Shown here: piece after piece, positions 1 through 8,937 of the stretch
Position numbering within the stretch: position 1 is the stretch's first letter
How the letters are laid out: each line of letters begins with the position of its first letter
Source of the DNA: Albimonas pacifica
GTDB taxonomy: Bacteria; Pseudomonadota; Alphaproteobacteria; Rhodobacterales; Rhodobacteraceae
Direction: 5' to 3'
DNA length: 64,000 nucleotides
Assembly (NCBI RefSeq): GCF_900113695.1
Contig: NZ_FOQH01000006.1
Coordinates: 343,195 to 407,194, forward strand
Translations under genes and position numbers: made by a program
The notes under the pieces: generated by a model
What the model saw: only the letters and a program-made list of their open reading frames with translations
What the model was told of the DNA's origin: nothing
Databases searched by the model: none

Positions 1-298
1 CCGCGGCCTGCGCATAGCCCCCGTAGCCCCGCGTCACCCAGGCCAGCCGGTCGCCCGGCGCCCAGCCTGCGACCCCCTCGCCCACCGCCTCGACCACGCC
101 CGCCGCCTCGATCCCCGGAACCCCCGGCAGCGGCAGCGTCCGGTAGAGGCCCGAGCGCACGTAGACGTCATGGAAATTCACCCCCGCCGCGGTCACCCGC
201 GCGCGGATCTCCCCCGGGCCGGGGCGGCCGGGGTCGTGATCCTCCTCCGCCAGCACCTCGGGGCCGCCTTGGCGGCGCAGCACGATCGCGCGGGTCAT
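1..298 (-). CDS. Quinone oxidoreductase-like zinc-type alcohol dehydrogenase superfamily protein (partial, N-terminus)
   Basis: Medium-chain dehydrogenase/reductase of the NADPH:quinone oxidoreductase type, predicted to reduce quinones or enones with NADPH in the cytoplasm. Only the first 99 codons lie in the window; the gene runs off the left edge. The visible part is the GroES-like N-terminal domain, with the family signature GVNFHDVYVRSGLY at about residues 39-52 followed by PGIEAAGVVEAVG. The start is the ATG whose complement is at 296-298. No zinc-ligand cysteines are seen in the visible part, as expected of the quinone oxidoreductase branch. The precise substrate cannot be told. Confidence 0.85.
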   Translation of the reverse strand, partial: MTRAIVLRRQGGPEVLAEEDHDPGRPGPGEIRARVTAAGVNFHDVYVRSGLYRTLPLPGVPGIEAAGVVEAVGEGVAGWAPGDRLAWVTRGYGGYAQAA

Positions 299-347
299 CG
301 GGGGAGCCTCCGGGCCAGGAACAGGGACCGCAGGAGTAGAAGCGACC

Positions 348-359
348 GACCGGCCGGTC
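348..359. promoter_or_regulatory. Perfect 12-bp palindrome upstream of the quinone oxidoreductase gene, candidate operator
   Basis: GACCGGCCGGTC is a perfect palindrome about 50 bp upstream of the quinone oxidoreductase start. Its position and symmetry suit a TetR-type repressor operator, and oxidoreductases of this kind are often under such control. In DNA this rich in G and C, short palindromes also arise by chance, so this is a weak call. Confidence 0.25.
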
Positions 360-417
360 AACGCCCGCCGCCCGCGCCGCCCCGAAGCCGGGCCCCGCCG
401 CCGGCCCTGCCGCCGCG

Positions 418-451
418 CCGCCGGCCCGGCGCCCCGCGGCCGGGCCGGCGG
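418..451 (-). terminator. GC-rich hairpin downstream of the metallo-hydrolase gene, possible terminator
   Basis: A perfect 12-bp stem (418-429 with 440-451) and a 10-base loop lie about 90 bp after the stop codon of the metallo-hydrolase gene on the minus strand. There is no U-tract, so it may only slow polymerase or protect the mRNA end. It is the one strong structure in the 239-bp gap between the two genes. Confidence 0.35.
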
Positions 452-537
452 AAGGGCAAGGCCGGAAGCTCGGCGCCCCCCCCGCATCTCCGCGGGTCGG
501 AGCCCCGCATCCCCGCCGGCCCAGGCCCGGCCCCCGC

Positions 538-1941
538 CTAAAGCTCGAAGCTCTCGTGCATCGCCGGCGTCTCCACCTGCGGCGCGTCGCGGCGGCCCTG
601 GGTCAGGCGGCGGGCGAAGGCGGCGCGCTCCTCGTCCTCGCCATGCACCAGGAAGGTGCGGGTCCGCGGGCCGGCCGCCGCGGCATGCCAGGCCGCCAGC
701 TCGGTCGCGTCGGCATGGGCCGAGAAGCCGTTGATCGTGTGGATCGCCGCGCGCACCGGCACGTCCTCGCCGAACAGCCGCAGCGTCTTCGCCCCGTCGA
801 TCACCTTGCGCGCCGGCGTCCCCCGCGCCGCGAACCCCACGAAGATCACCGAACAGTCCGCATGGGGCAGGTTGTAGCGCAGGTGATGCCTCACCCGCCC
901 GCCGGTGCACATCCCCGAGCCCGCCATCAGCACCGCCCCCGAGCGCACCCGGTTCAGCAGCATCGACTCCGCCGCCTCGTGCACGAAATGCAGGTTGGGC
1001 GGCGCGAACGGGTCGTCGTGATGCGCGATCATCCCCCGGATCTCCTCGCGGAAGAACCCCGGATGCCGGGCGAAGATCCGGGTCGCCGAGATCGCCATGG
1101 GCGAGTCGAGAAAGATCTCCATCTCCCGCGGGATCCGCCCCGAGCTCATCCCGTCCAGCAGATGCCACAGCAGCTCCTGCGCCCGCTCCAGCGCGAAGGT
1201 GGGGATCACGATGTTGCCGCCCCGCGCCGCCGCCTCGCCCACCGCCGCCTCGAACTCCGCCACCGACTCCGCGCGCGAGCGGTGGTCGCGGTCGCCGTAG
1301 GTGGTCTCCATCACCACCACGTCCACGTCCGAGGGCGGCGCGGCCGGCCCGATCAGCGGGCTGTCCGGCCGTCCGACGTCGCCCGAGAACAGGACCGAGC
1401 GCCGCTCGCCCCCCTCCTCCAGCTCCAGCAGGATCGAGGCCGATCCCAGGATGTGCCCCGCGTCGAAGAACGTGACCCGCACGCCGGGAAACAGCACGAA
1501 TGGCCTGGCGTAGCGCGCCGTGCGCCCGAAGCGCTCGATCGCGTCCATCACGTCGAGCGAGTCGTAGAGGGGCGCGGGCCTGGTCTCCCCCCGCCCGCGA
1601 TGGCGGGCGCGGCGGGCGGCCTCCTCCTCCTGCAGATGGGCGCTGTCGAGCATCACCAGCCGCGCCAGGTCCCGCGTCGGCGGGGTGGCCACGATCTCGC
1701 CCGCGAAGCCCCGCTTCACCAGCAGCGGGATCCGCCCGCAGTGGTCGAGATGCGCATGCGTCAGCAGCAGCGCGTCGACCCGGGACGGCTCGAAGCCGAA
1801 GCCGTCGGCGTTGTCCTCGTCGAGCTCGTGCGAGCCCTGGAACAGCCCGCAGTCGATCAGGATCCGCCGTCCCGCGACCTCGACCATGTGGCACGAGCCG
1901 GTGACCTCGCCCCCCGCCGCCCCGTGAAAGGTGATGCGCAT
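538..1941 (-). CDS. Metallo-beta-lactamase fold hydrolase with beta-CASP domain (RNA-processing type)
   Basis: Predicted zinc-dependent phosphodiesterase of the beta-CASP group, whose members (CPSF73/YSH1-like) cut RNA. The 467-residue protein has the zinc motif THAHLDHCGR at residues 61-70, the METTYGD motif, the GSGMCTGGR motif of the beta-CASP insert and the C-terminal FSAHAD motif, so all catalytic motifs appear intact. A strong ribosome-binding site (AGGAGGAGG) precedes the ATG at 1941. It is the last gene of a minus-strand unit after the LOG-family gene, 55 bp away. The biological RNA target is unknown, and a general hydrolase role cannot be excluded. Confidence 0.88.
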   Translation of the reverse strand: MRITFHGAAGGEVTGSCHMVEVAGRRILIDCGLFQGSHELDEDNADGFGFEPSRVDALLLTHAHLDHCGRIPLLVKRGFAGEIVATPPTRDLARLVMLDSAHLQEEEAARRARHRGRGETRPAPLYDSLDVMDAIERFGRTARYARPFVLFPGVRVTFFDAGHILGSASILLELEEGGERRSVLFSGDVGRPDSPLIGPAAPPSDVDVVVMETTYGDRDHRSRAESVAEFEAAVGEAAARGGNIVIPTFALERAQELLWHLLDGMSSGRIPREMEIFLDSPMAISATRIFARHPGFFREEIRGMIAHHDDPFAPPNLHFVHEAAESMLLNRVRSGAVLMAGSGMCTGGRVRHHLRYNLPHADCSVIFVGFAARGTPARKVIDGAKTLRLFGEDVPVRAAIHTINGFSAHADATELAAWHAAAAGPRTRTFLVHGEDEERAAFARRLTQGRRDAPQVETPAMHESFEL

Positions 1942-1996
1942 GCTTGCCTCCTCCTGCGCCGCCGTTCCCCGGCGGTCCTGTGGCCGCGCCGCCCGC

Positions 1997-2971
1997 TCAG
2001 TCCAGCAGCGGCAGACGCCGGGCGGCGTGCCAGCGGGCGATGTGATCGCGGATCTCCGCCGCGGTCTCGGCGTAGACGAAAAGCTCGAGGTCCTCGGGCG
2101 CGATCACGCCCTCCTCGGCGAGGAACTCGAAATCGACGGCGCGCGACCAGAACGCGCGCCCCACCAGCACCACGGGCAGGGGCTCGGCCTTGCGGGTCTG
2201 CAGCAGGGTCAGCGTCTCGAACAGCTCGTCGAAGGTGCCGAAGCCGCCGGGGAACGCCACCAGCGCCCGGGCCCGCTGCAGGAAGTGCATCTTGCGCAGC
2301 GCGAAATACCGGAAGCGCAGCGCCAGCCCGTCGGAGAGATAGGGGTTGGGATACTGCTCGTGCGGCAGGTCGATGTTCAGCCCGACCGAGATCGCGCCCG
2401 CCTCGAAGCTCCCCCGGTTCGCCGCCTCCATCAGCCCCGGGCCGCCGCCGGTGACGATGGCGACGCGCTGGCCGTGGGGGCGCTCGGCCGCCTCGGCGAG
2501 CAGGGCCGCGAACTCCCGCGCGACCGTGTACCAGCGGGACGCCGAGACCATCCGCTCCGCCACCCGCAGCGCCCTGCGCCCCGCCCGGTCGCCCGGCGCC
2601 GCGGCGGCGGCGGCGCGCGCGGCCTCCAGCGCGCGCAGGGCCGCCGCCGGCTCGGGGATGCGCGAGGAGCCGAAGACCACGATCGAATGCGCGATGCCCT
2701 CGGCCCGCAGCGCGGCCTCGGCCTTGAAGTATTCCAGCTCCAGCCGCACGCCGCGGGCGAGGTCCGACTGCAGGAAGCCCAGGTCCTCGTCCGCCAGCCG
2801 GTAGCCGGGCGAGGCCATCAGCGCCGCGACCCGCGCCGGCGCCGCGGGATCGTCGCAGGCCGCCTTCGGCGAGCAGCCCGGCGCGCCGGGCGGCGGGCTG
2901 GCGGGCCCCTCCTCCTCGGCGAGGTCGCCGATGGTGGAGCCCGGTCGCTCCGCCCCTCCGTCGTCGGTCAT
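1997..2971 (-). CDS. LOG family (TIGR00730-like) Rossmann-fold protein, putative nucleotide 5'-monophosphate phosphoribohydrolase
   Basis: Family members cleave cytokinin or nucleotide monophosphates to the free base and ribose 5-phosphate; older records call them lysine decarboxylases. The signatures are GGGPGLMEAAN in the middle and PGGFGTFDE at about residue 240, matching the family PGGxGTxxE motif. At 324 residues it is longer than the roughly 200-residue LOG proteins because of an N-terminal extension rich in Ala, Pro and Glu. The ATG overlaps the stop of the RND permease by 4 bp (ATGA), so the two are translationally coupled, although no functional link between efflux and LOG activity is obvious. 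Confidence 0.85.
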   Translation of the reverse strand: MTDDGGAERPGSTIGDLAEEEGPASPPPGAPGCSPKAACDDPAAPARVAALMASPGYRLADEDLGFLQSDLARGVRLELEYFKAEAALRAEGIAHSIVVFGSSRIPEPAAALRALEAARAAAAAAPGDRAGRRALRVAERMVSASRWYTVAREFAALLAEAAERPHGQRVAIVTGGGPGLMEAANRGSFEAGAISVGLNIDLPHEQYPNPYLSDGLALRFRYFALRKMHFLQRARALVAFPGGFGTFDELFETLTLLQTRKAEPLPVVLVGRAFWSRAVDFEFLAEEGVIAPEDLELFVYAETAAEIRDHIARWHAARRLPLLD

Positions 2972-5900
2972 GCCGCGCCCTCCCTGCCGCCGCGCATCAC
3001 CTTGTATATGGCGGGGATCACCAGCAATGTCAGCGCGGTCGAGCTCGCCAGCCCGAACAGCAGCGAGATGCCCAGGCCCTGGAAGATCGGGTCGACCAGG
3101 ATGAAGGCCGCCCCCGACATGGCGGTGATCGCGGTCAGGAAGATCGGCAGGAACCGCACCGCCCCCGCCGCCAGCAGCGCGTCATGCAGCGGCCGCCCCT
3201 GCGCCTGCTCGCGCCTGATGAAATCCACCAGCAGGATCGAGTTGCGCACGATGATCCCCGCGAGGCTGATGAACCCGATCATCGAGGTCGCCGTGAACGG
3301 CGCCCCCAAGGCCCAGTGCCCCAGCGCGATCCCGATCAGCGTCAGCGGGATCGGCGCCATGATCGCGAGCGGCAGGGTGAAGCTGCGGAACTGCCCCACG
3401 ATCAGCAGGTAGATCCCCAGCAGCGCCGCCCCGAAGGCCGCCCCCATGTCGCGGAAGGTGACGTAGGTCACCTCCCACTCCCCGTCCCAAAGCAGGACCG
3501 GGTTCCGGCTGTCCTCCGGCTGCCCGTAGAGCCTGATCTCCGGCTTCGGAAGGTCTCCCCAGTCCTCGGCCTCGATCGCGTCTTGCACCGCGATCATCCC
3601 GTAGATCGGCGCCTCGAAGCGCCCGGCGAGCTCGGCCGTCGCCATCTCGATCGCATGCCCGTTCTTGCGGAACACCGGCCAGGAGCCCGGCACGACCTGC
3701 GCGGTCACCACCTCGCCCAGCTCGACGTTCCCCTCGCCGACCCCCGCCGGCCCGCGGGCGGGCACGGGGACGGCCAGCAGCGCCTCGGTCACCTGCCTCT
3801 GGCTCTCGTCCAGCCGCACCGCGATGGGGATCGGCCGCACGCCCTCGCCCCGCTGCGAGTAGCCCACCGTGGTCCCCCGGAACAGCAACGCCAGCGTGTC
3901 ATGCACCGCCGACTGCTCCACCCCGTGATAGTCGAGGTTCGCCTGGTCGATCTCCACCCGCAGCCGCTTCGGCGGCGTGCCGAAGCTGTCGTCCACGTCC
4001 ACGATGAAATCGATCCCCCGGAAGATCTCCACCAGCTTCGAGGCCACCGCCCGCCGCACCTCCGCATCCGGCCCGTAGACCTCCGCCAGCAGCGTCGCGA
4101 GCACCGGCGGGCCGGGAGGCGCCTCGACCACCCGGATCGCGGTCCCCTCGGGGACGGAGACCCCCGCCAGCCGCTCCCGCAGCTCCAGCGCGACCGCGTG
4201 GCTCTGCCGCTCCCGCGCCTCCACGGGGGCGAGATTGACCTGAAGATCCCCCATCTCCGGGTTCGCGCGCACATAGTAGTGCCGCACCAACCCGTTGAAA
4301 TTGAAGGGCGCCGCGGTCCCGGCATAGGCCTGGACGCTCTCGACCTCCGCCAGCTCCCCCGCCACCCGCGCCAGCGCGAACAGCGCCCGCTCGGTGTCTT
4401 CCAGGGTCGCGCCCTCGGGCAGGTCCACCACCACCTGCAGCTCCGACTTGTCGTCGAAGGGCAGCAGCTTCACCGTCACGTCCTGCGTGGCGAACAGCCC
4501 GACCGACCCCACCGTCGCCGCGAACACGACCAGCAGGAACCCCAGCGCCCGCCCGCGCGAGGCCAGCACCGGCGAGGCCGCCGCCCGGTAGATCCGCGCC
4601 ATCCGCCCCGGCTTCTCGGGGTCATGCCCCCCGCGCGAGGGCGCGACCCGCTGCAACCTCAGCATGATCCACGGCGCGAAGATCACCGCCACGAAGAAGC
4701 TCAGGATCATCGCGGCGGAGGCGTTCACCGGGATCGGGCTCATGTACGGCCCCATCATCCCCGAGACGAACAGCATCGGCAGCAGCGCCGTGACGATGGT
4801 CAGCGTGGCGACGATCGTGGGGTTGCCGACCTCGGCCACCCCCCTCAGCGCCACCGCCATCCGGTCGCCCTCGGGATCCAGCCGCCAGTGGCGGGCGATG
4901 TTCTCCACCACCACGATGGCGTCGTCCACCAGGATCCCGATCGAGAAGATCAGCGCGAACAGCGACACCCGGTTGATCGTGTAGCCCATCGCGTAGCTGG
5001 CCGCGAAGGTCAGCAGGATGGTCGCCGGAATGATGACCAGCGTCACCACCCCCTCGCGCCAGCCGATGAACACCACGATCATCGCGAAGATCGACAGGCT
5101 CGCCCCCGTCAGATGGCTGAACAGCTCGTCCGACTTGCGCTTCGCCGTCTCCCCGTAGTTGCGGGCGACCTCGACCTCCAGGGCCTCCGGCACCAGCTCC
5201 CCCCGCGCCGCCTCCAGCCTTGCAAGAATCCCCGCCGCCACGTCGACCGCATTGGCCCCCTCGCGCTTGGCCAGCGCCACCGAGACCGCGGGCCGGGGCA
5301 GGGCGCCCGCCCGCATCGTCCAGGCCCGCCGATCCGCATCCGCCGGCGCCGAGATCACCTGCGCCACGTCCTTTACGTAAACGGGGCGCCCATCCCGCGT
5401 GGTCACCACCAGCAGCCCGACGTCCGGAACCCCCACCAGGCTCCGCCCGGCCAGAATGTCCAGGCTCTCCCCCTCCCGCCGCACCTTGCCCAGCAGCGCC
5501 GAGCGATTGGCGCTCCGCACTTTTCCAACCAGCTGCTCCAGCGTGACCCCATAAAGCGCCAGCGCGGCGGGGTCGGGCTGGATGCGGATCTCCGCCCGGC
5601 TGTCGCCCACCAGGTAGGTCCGCCCCACCTCCGGCGTCTTCGCCAGCTCCGCCAGCAGCTGGCTCGCCACCTCGCCGAGCGTCGCCCGGTCCCAGCGCCC
5701 CGCCGCCTCCGGGGCCAGGTCCGCCCGAGGCGACAACGTCAGCACCAGGATCGCCACGTCGTTGATCCCGCGCCCGACGATCAGCGGCTCCGGTATCCCC
5801 ACCGGCAGCCGGTCGAGGTTCGCCCGGATCTCGGCATGCACCCGCACCACCGCGTCGTCCTCCGGCACGCCCACCTCGAAGCGCGCCGTCGCCATCACCC

Positions 5901-6192
5901 GGTCGTCGAGCGTCTGGGAATACACATGCTCCACCCCCGGCAGCCGCTGCAGAAGCAATTCCAGAGGCTTCGCCACCAGCTCCACCGCATCGTCCGCCGC
6001 CAGCCCGTTCGCCTCGACGAACACGTCGACCATGGGAACCGAGATCTGCGGCTCCTCCTCCCGCGGCAGCAGCGCCAGCGCCACGGCGCCCAGCGCCATC
6101 GCCGCCACCAGCAGCAGCGGCGCCAGCGGCGAGGCGATGAAGGCCCGGCTGATCGCGCCCGCGATCCCCGGCCCCGGCTCGCGCGCGCTCAT
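2968..6192 (-). CDS. RND-family efflux permease (AcrB/HAE-type)
   Basis: Inner-membrane proton-driven exporter, about 1074 residues, which is normal for the family. It begins with a cytoplasmic stretch and a first membrane segment (ASPLAPLLLVAAMALGAVAL), has two large periplasmic loops, and carries the proton-relay motif GILVDDAIVVVEN with the paired aspartates of transmembrane helix 4. An open frame continues upstream, but the ATG at 6192 overlaps the stop of the adaptor gene by 4 bp (ATGA), and the protein N-terminus expected of RND pumps begins there. The permease works with the adaptor encoded just upstream. No outer-membrane channel gene is nearby, so a shared TolC-like protein is implied. 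The substrate is unknown. Confidence 0.93.
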   Translation of the reverse strand: MSAREPGPGIAGAISRAFIASPLAPLLLVAAMALGAVALALLPREEEPQISVPMVDVFVEANGLAADDAVELVAKPLELLLQRLPGVEHVYSQTLDDRVMATARFEVGVPEDDAVVRVHAEIRANLDRLPVGIPEPLIVGRGINDVAILVLTLSPRADLAPEAAGRWDRATLGEVASQLLAELAKTPEVGRTYLVGDSRAEIRIQPDPAALALYGVTLEQLVGKVRSANRSALLGKVRREGESLDILAGRSLVGVPDVGLLVVTTRDGRPVYVKDVAQVISAPADADRRAWTMRAGALPRPAVSVALAKREGANAVDVAAGILARLEAARGELVPEALEVEVARNYGETAKRKSDELFSHLTGASLSIFAMIVVFIGWREGVVTLVIIPATILLTFAASYAMGYTINRVSLFALIFSIGILVDDAIVVVENIARHWRLDPEGDRMAVALRGVAEVGNPTIVATLTIVTALLPMLFVSGMMGPYMSPIPVNASAAMILSFFVAVIFAPWIMLRLQRVAPSRGGHDPEKPGRMARIYRAAASPVLASRGRALGFLLVVFAATVGSVGLFATQDVTVKLLPFDDKSELQVVVDLPEGATLEDTERALFALARVAGELAEVESVQAYAGTAAPFNFNGLVRHYYVRANPEMGDLQVNLAPVEARERQSHAVALELRERLAGVSVPEGTAIRVVEAPPGPPVLATLLAEVYGPDAEVRRAVASKLVEIFRGIDFIVDVDDSFGTPPKRLRVEIDQANLDYHGVEQSAVHDTLALLFRGTTVGYSQRGEGVRPIPIAVRLDESQRQVTEALLAVPVPARGPAGVGEGNVELGEVVTAQVVPGSWPVFRKNGHAIEMATAELAGRFEAPIYGMIAVQDAIEAEDWGDLPKPEIRLYGQPEDSRNPVLLWDGEWEVTYVTFRDMGAAFGAALLGIYLLIVGQFRSFTLPLAIMAPIPLTLIGIALGHWALGAPFTATSMIGFISLAGIIVRNSILLVDFIRREQAQGRPLHDALLAAGAVRFLPIFLTAITAMSGAAFILVDPIFQGLGISLLFGLASSTALTLLVIPAIYKVMRGGREGAA

Positions 6193-7175
6193 TCCCCCGC
6201 CTCCCAGGCGGCCAGCACGTCGCCCGGCTTCAGGCCCGCCAGCACCTCGACGCCCCCGTCCACCGGCCCCCCCGGCTGCACCACCACCTCGACCGGAGCG
6301 CCCCCGCCCTCCAGCCGCACGAAGGCCACCCCGTGACGCAGCCGCAGATAGGCCGGCGGAACCACCAGCGCCTCCCGCACCCCGGTCGCGACCGAGAGCC
6401 TCACCCGCTCGCCCACGAAGAAATCGCCCAGGCCCGCGGCGGCGATGTCCACCACCACCTGGCCCGCCTCCAGCTCCGGATAGACCTTCGCAATGCGCCC
6501 CTCGCCGGCCTCGCCGCCGGTCAGGGGGCCGCGTTCGGCGATCTGCACGACGTCGCCCTCGCCCAGGAAGCGCGCATGGCGCTCGGGCAGGCGGGCGCGC
6601 AGGACGAAGCGCTCGGCGGCGATCTCGGCCACGGTCTCGCCGGGGGTCACGGTCATCCCCTGCACCACGGGGACCGAGAGCACCCGGCCGGCCTCGGGGG
6701 CCAGCACCGCGCCCTCGTCCCGCCGCCGGACCAGCGCCGCGCGCTCGGCCTCGCGGGCGGCGCGGGTCTCCTCGATCACGTTCATCGCCGTGCGCGCCTG
6801 GTCGAGCGTCGCGGCCGCGACCGCGCCCCGCTCCCGCAGCTCCCGCGCCCGGTCGAGGTCGATGCGCGCCTGCGCCGCCTGCGCCTCCAGCGCCCGCAGC
6901 CCCGCGTCCAGCGCCGCGATCTGGAGATCCAGCTTGTCGTCGCGAACCCGCGCGATCACCTGTCCGGCGGCCACCGCGTCGCCCTCGGTGACGCTCAGCT
7001 CCGCCAGCTCGCCGGTGAGGCGGGCGCGGGCATAGGCGCGCTTCACGCTCTCGACCTGGCCGAAGACGGGGCGGCGGTCGGCGATCTCGACCGGCCGCAC
7101 CTCCCAGCCCTGCGCCGCCGCAGCCCCCGCCGCGCCCAGCGCCAGCAGGGCCGCCAACCCGATCCGATTCCGCAT
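6189..7175 (-). CDS. RND efflux periplasmic adaptor subunit (HlyD/MFP family)
   Basis: Periplasmic membrane-fusion protein of 328 residues that links the RND permease to an outer-membrane channel. It has an N-terminal signal peptide (MRNRIGLAALLALGAAGAAAA), a lipoyl/barrel-sandwich region split by an alpha-helical hairpin, and a C-terminal beta-barrel region. The ATG at 7175 was chosen because it gives this signal peptide and has GGGAGAGG just upstream, although the frame is open further. It is the first gene of the adaptor-permease-LOG-hydrolase unit. A TTGA-N6-TCAA box at 7237-7250 suggests control by an FNR/CRP-type regulator. Confidence 0.9.
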   Translation of the reverse strand: MRNRIGLAALLALGAAGAAAAQGWEVRPVEIADRRPVFGQVESVKRAYARARLTGELAELSVTEGDAVAAGQVIARVRDDKLDLQIAALDAGLRALEAQAAQARIDLDRARELRERGAVAAATLDQARTAMNVIEETRAAREAERAALVRRRDEGAVLAPEAGRVLSVPVVQGMTVTPGETVAEIAAERFVLRARLPERHARFLGEGDVVQIAERGPLTGGEAGEGRIAKVYPELEAGQVVVDIAAAGLGDFFVGERVRLSVATGVREALVVPPAYLRLRHGVAFVRLEGGGAPVEVVVQPGGPVDGGVEVLAGLKPGDVLAAWEAGE

Positions 7176-7236
7176 CCGCCCTCTCCCGATCCCGCGCCGC
7201 GTGCGCCGATCCTGCGCGCGCGTCCCCGCGCCCGCC

Positions 7237-7250
7237 TTGACGTGCCTCAA
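7237..7250 (-). promoter_or_regulatory. FNR/CRP-superfamily-type box upstream of the RND efflux operon
   Basis: TTGACGTGCCTCAA has the TTGA-N6-TCAA symmetry of FNR, FixK or DNR sites (consensus TTGAT-N4-ATCAA; two mismatches, at inner positions). It lies about 62 bp upstream of the adaptor start codon, a workable distance for activation centred near -41 of a start site about 25-30 bp before the gene. No clear -10 element could be fixed. Confidence 0.4.
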
Positions 7251-7313
7251 GCCGCAGCATCGGATCGCGGTTCGTGAATGCGAGAGGGCCCGGGCCCGGG
7301 CCGCCGGCCCATG

Positions 7314-7343
7314 AAAAAGCCCCGCCGGAGGGACCGGCGGGGC
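7314..7343 (-). terminator. Rho-independent terminator of the smo/mtlK polyol operon
   Basis: Read on the minus strand, a perfect 10-bp stem (7334-7343 with 7319-7328), with a 5-base loop, is followed directly by TTTTT. It lies about 50 bp downstream of the mtlK stop codon and upstream of the RND adaptor gene, so it separates the polyol operon from the efflux operon. Confidence 0.9.
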
Positions 7344-7391
7344 AAGGCGCAGCGACCTGGGGGGAGGAGACGTGTCCGGGCCGCCGCCCGC

Positions 7392-8870
7392 TCAGTCCCG
7401 GCCGAGATAGTCGGCCAGGACCTTGCGGACTCCGTGCGCGTGCAGGGCGCTCAGCCACCGCACGAAGGGCTCGCGGAAGCCCGGATGATCGGCGACGGCG
7501 CCGTAGACGTCGCGCAGCTCCAGCCAGGCCTCGGGCGCGTCCTTCGCCCGCCGGGCGTGGGCGACCAGCCGGTCCCAGTCGGGATCGTTCGGCGCGATCT
7601 CGGCGCCCGCCTCGTCCACGCCCAGGCAGTAGCGGGCCCACAGCGCGCTCTCCAGCGCCAGCCCCTCGACCGTCCGCCCGGCGGCGAGATTGTCCTCGAT
7701 CGAGGGCACGATGAACTTCGGCTGCCGGTTCGAGCCGTCCAGGCACAGCCGCCGGATCGTGTCCTCGATCCGCGGGTTCCCGAACCGCTCCTTGAGGCTC
7801 GCGAGATACTGCTCCTGCGTGGCGCCGGGCACCGCCTCGACCACGCCGAAAACCTCGTCCCGCTCCACCTTCTCGAAGAAGGCCGAAACCTGCGCGTCCC
7901 CCATCGCATCGTGCGCGAACTCCAGCCCCAGCAGGCCGGAGGGATAGGCGATCATCGCATGTCCGCCGTTGAGCATCCGGATCTTCATGTGCTCGTAGGG
8001 GGTGACGTCGTCGACGAACTGCACGCCGACGTCCTCGAACGCCGGCCGGCCGGCGGGGAACCGGTCCTCCAGCACCCACTGCCGGAACGGCTCGCAGAAC
8101 ACCGGCCGGGCGTCGTCGAGCCCGTGGGCCTTCGCCAGATGCGCGCGCCTGGCCTCCGTCGTCGCCGGGGTGATCCGGTCGACCATGCCGTTGGGGAACG
8201 CCACCTCCGCCTCGATCCAGGCCGCCAGCTCGGGGTCCTGGCCTCTCGCCACCCCCACCACGGCGGCGCGCGTGACGGCCCCGTTGTGGGGGAGGTTGTC
8301 GCAGCACATCACGGTGAAGGGCTGCACGCCGGCCGCGCGGCGCGCGCGCAGCCCCGCCACGATCGCCCCGAACACGGTCCTCGGCCGGTCGGGGCTCGCG
8401 ATGTCCGCGCGGATCGAGGGATGCTCCGGATTGAACCCGCCCGTCTCGGCGGACACGAAATACCCGCCCTCCGTCACCGTCAGCGACACGATCCGCACGC
8501 CCGGATCCGCCATCGCCGCGATCATCGGCCCATGCCCCTCGGCGACCGGCAGGAACCCCGCCATGGCGCCGATCACGCGCACGGCGTCGCCCTCCGGCCC
8601 CATCTCGGTCACCGAGTAGAGGTGGTCCTGCGCCGCCAGCCCCGCGCGCATCTGCTCGTCGGCCGGCATCACCCCGGCCCCGAGGATCCCCCAGGCCGGG
8701 TCCCCCCCGGCCCGCAGCAGATCGTCGGCATAGACCGCCTGGTGGGCGCGATGGAAATTTCCCATCCCCACATGCAGGATCCCCGGCCGCAAGGCCGATC
8801 GGTCGTAGGCGGGCGCCGAGACCCCCGCGGGCAGGGAGGCCAGAGAAGCGTTCGATAGGCGCGTCGACAC
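7392..8870 (-). CDS. mtlK: Mannitol 2-dehydrogenase family protein
   Basis: Oxidises D-mannitol to D-fructose with NAD in the cytoplasm. This is a polyol-specific long-chain dehydrogenase of about 492 residues, with the N-terminal nucleotide-binding signature GMGNFHRAHQ (about residues 35-44) and the catalytic signature K-IRML-N-GG-H (about K295, N300, H303). The frame is open to a GTG at 8900, but the GTG at 8870 has a better-spaced AAAGGG upstream and gives a length closer to the Rhodobacter MtlK. It is the last gene of the smo operon, 67 bp after smoS and followed by a strong terminator. The exact polyol preference (mannitol, arabinitol) is inferred from context. Confidence 0.88.
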   Translation of the reverse strand: MSTRLSNASLASLPAGVSAPAYDRSALRPGILHVGMGNFHRAHQAVYADDLLRAGGDPAWGILGAGVMPADEQMRAGLAAQDHLYSVTEMGPEGDAVRVIGAMAGFLPVAEGHGPMIAAMADPGVRIVSLTVTEGGYFVSAETGGFNPEHPSIRADIASPDRPRTVFGAIVAGLRARRAAGVQPFTVMCCDNLPHNGAVTRAAVVGVARGQDPELAAWIEAEVAFPNGMVDRITPATTEARRAHLAKAHGLDDARPVFCEPFRQWVLEDRFPAGRPAFEDVGVQFVDDVTPYEHMKIRMLNGGHAMIAYPSGLLGLEFAHDAMGDAQVSAFFEKVERDEVFGVVEAVPGATQEQYLASLKERFGNPRIEDTIRRLCLDGSNRQPKFIVPSIEDNLAAGRTVEGLALESALWARYCLGVDEAGAEIAPNDPDWDRLVAHARRAKDAPEAWLELRDVYGAVADHPGFREPFVRWLSALHAHGVRKVLADYLGRD

Positions 8871-8937
8871 GGGAGCAGGCCCTTTCGGTTGGTCGATCAC
8901 GAAAACAAGGCGGGCGGCGCCAGGCGCCGGGCCCGCC

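Noticed and set aside
2556..7277. Long plus-strand open frames opposite the RND operon
   Set aside because: They are mirror frames of well-supported RND, adaptor and LOG genes. The products are Arg/His/Pro-rich without motifs.
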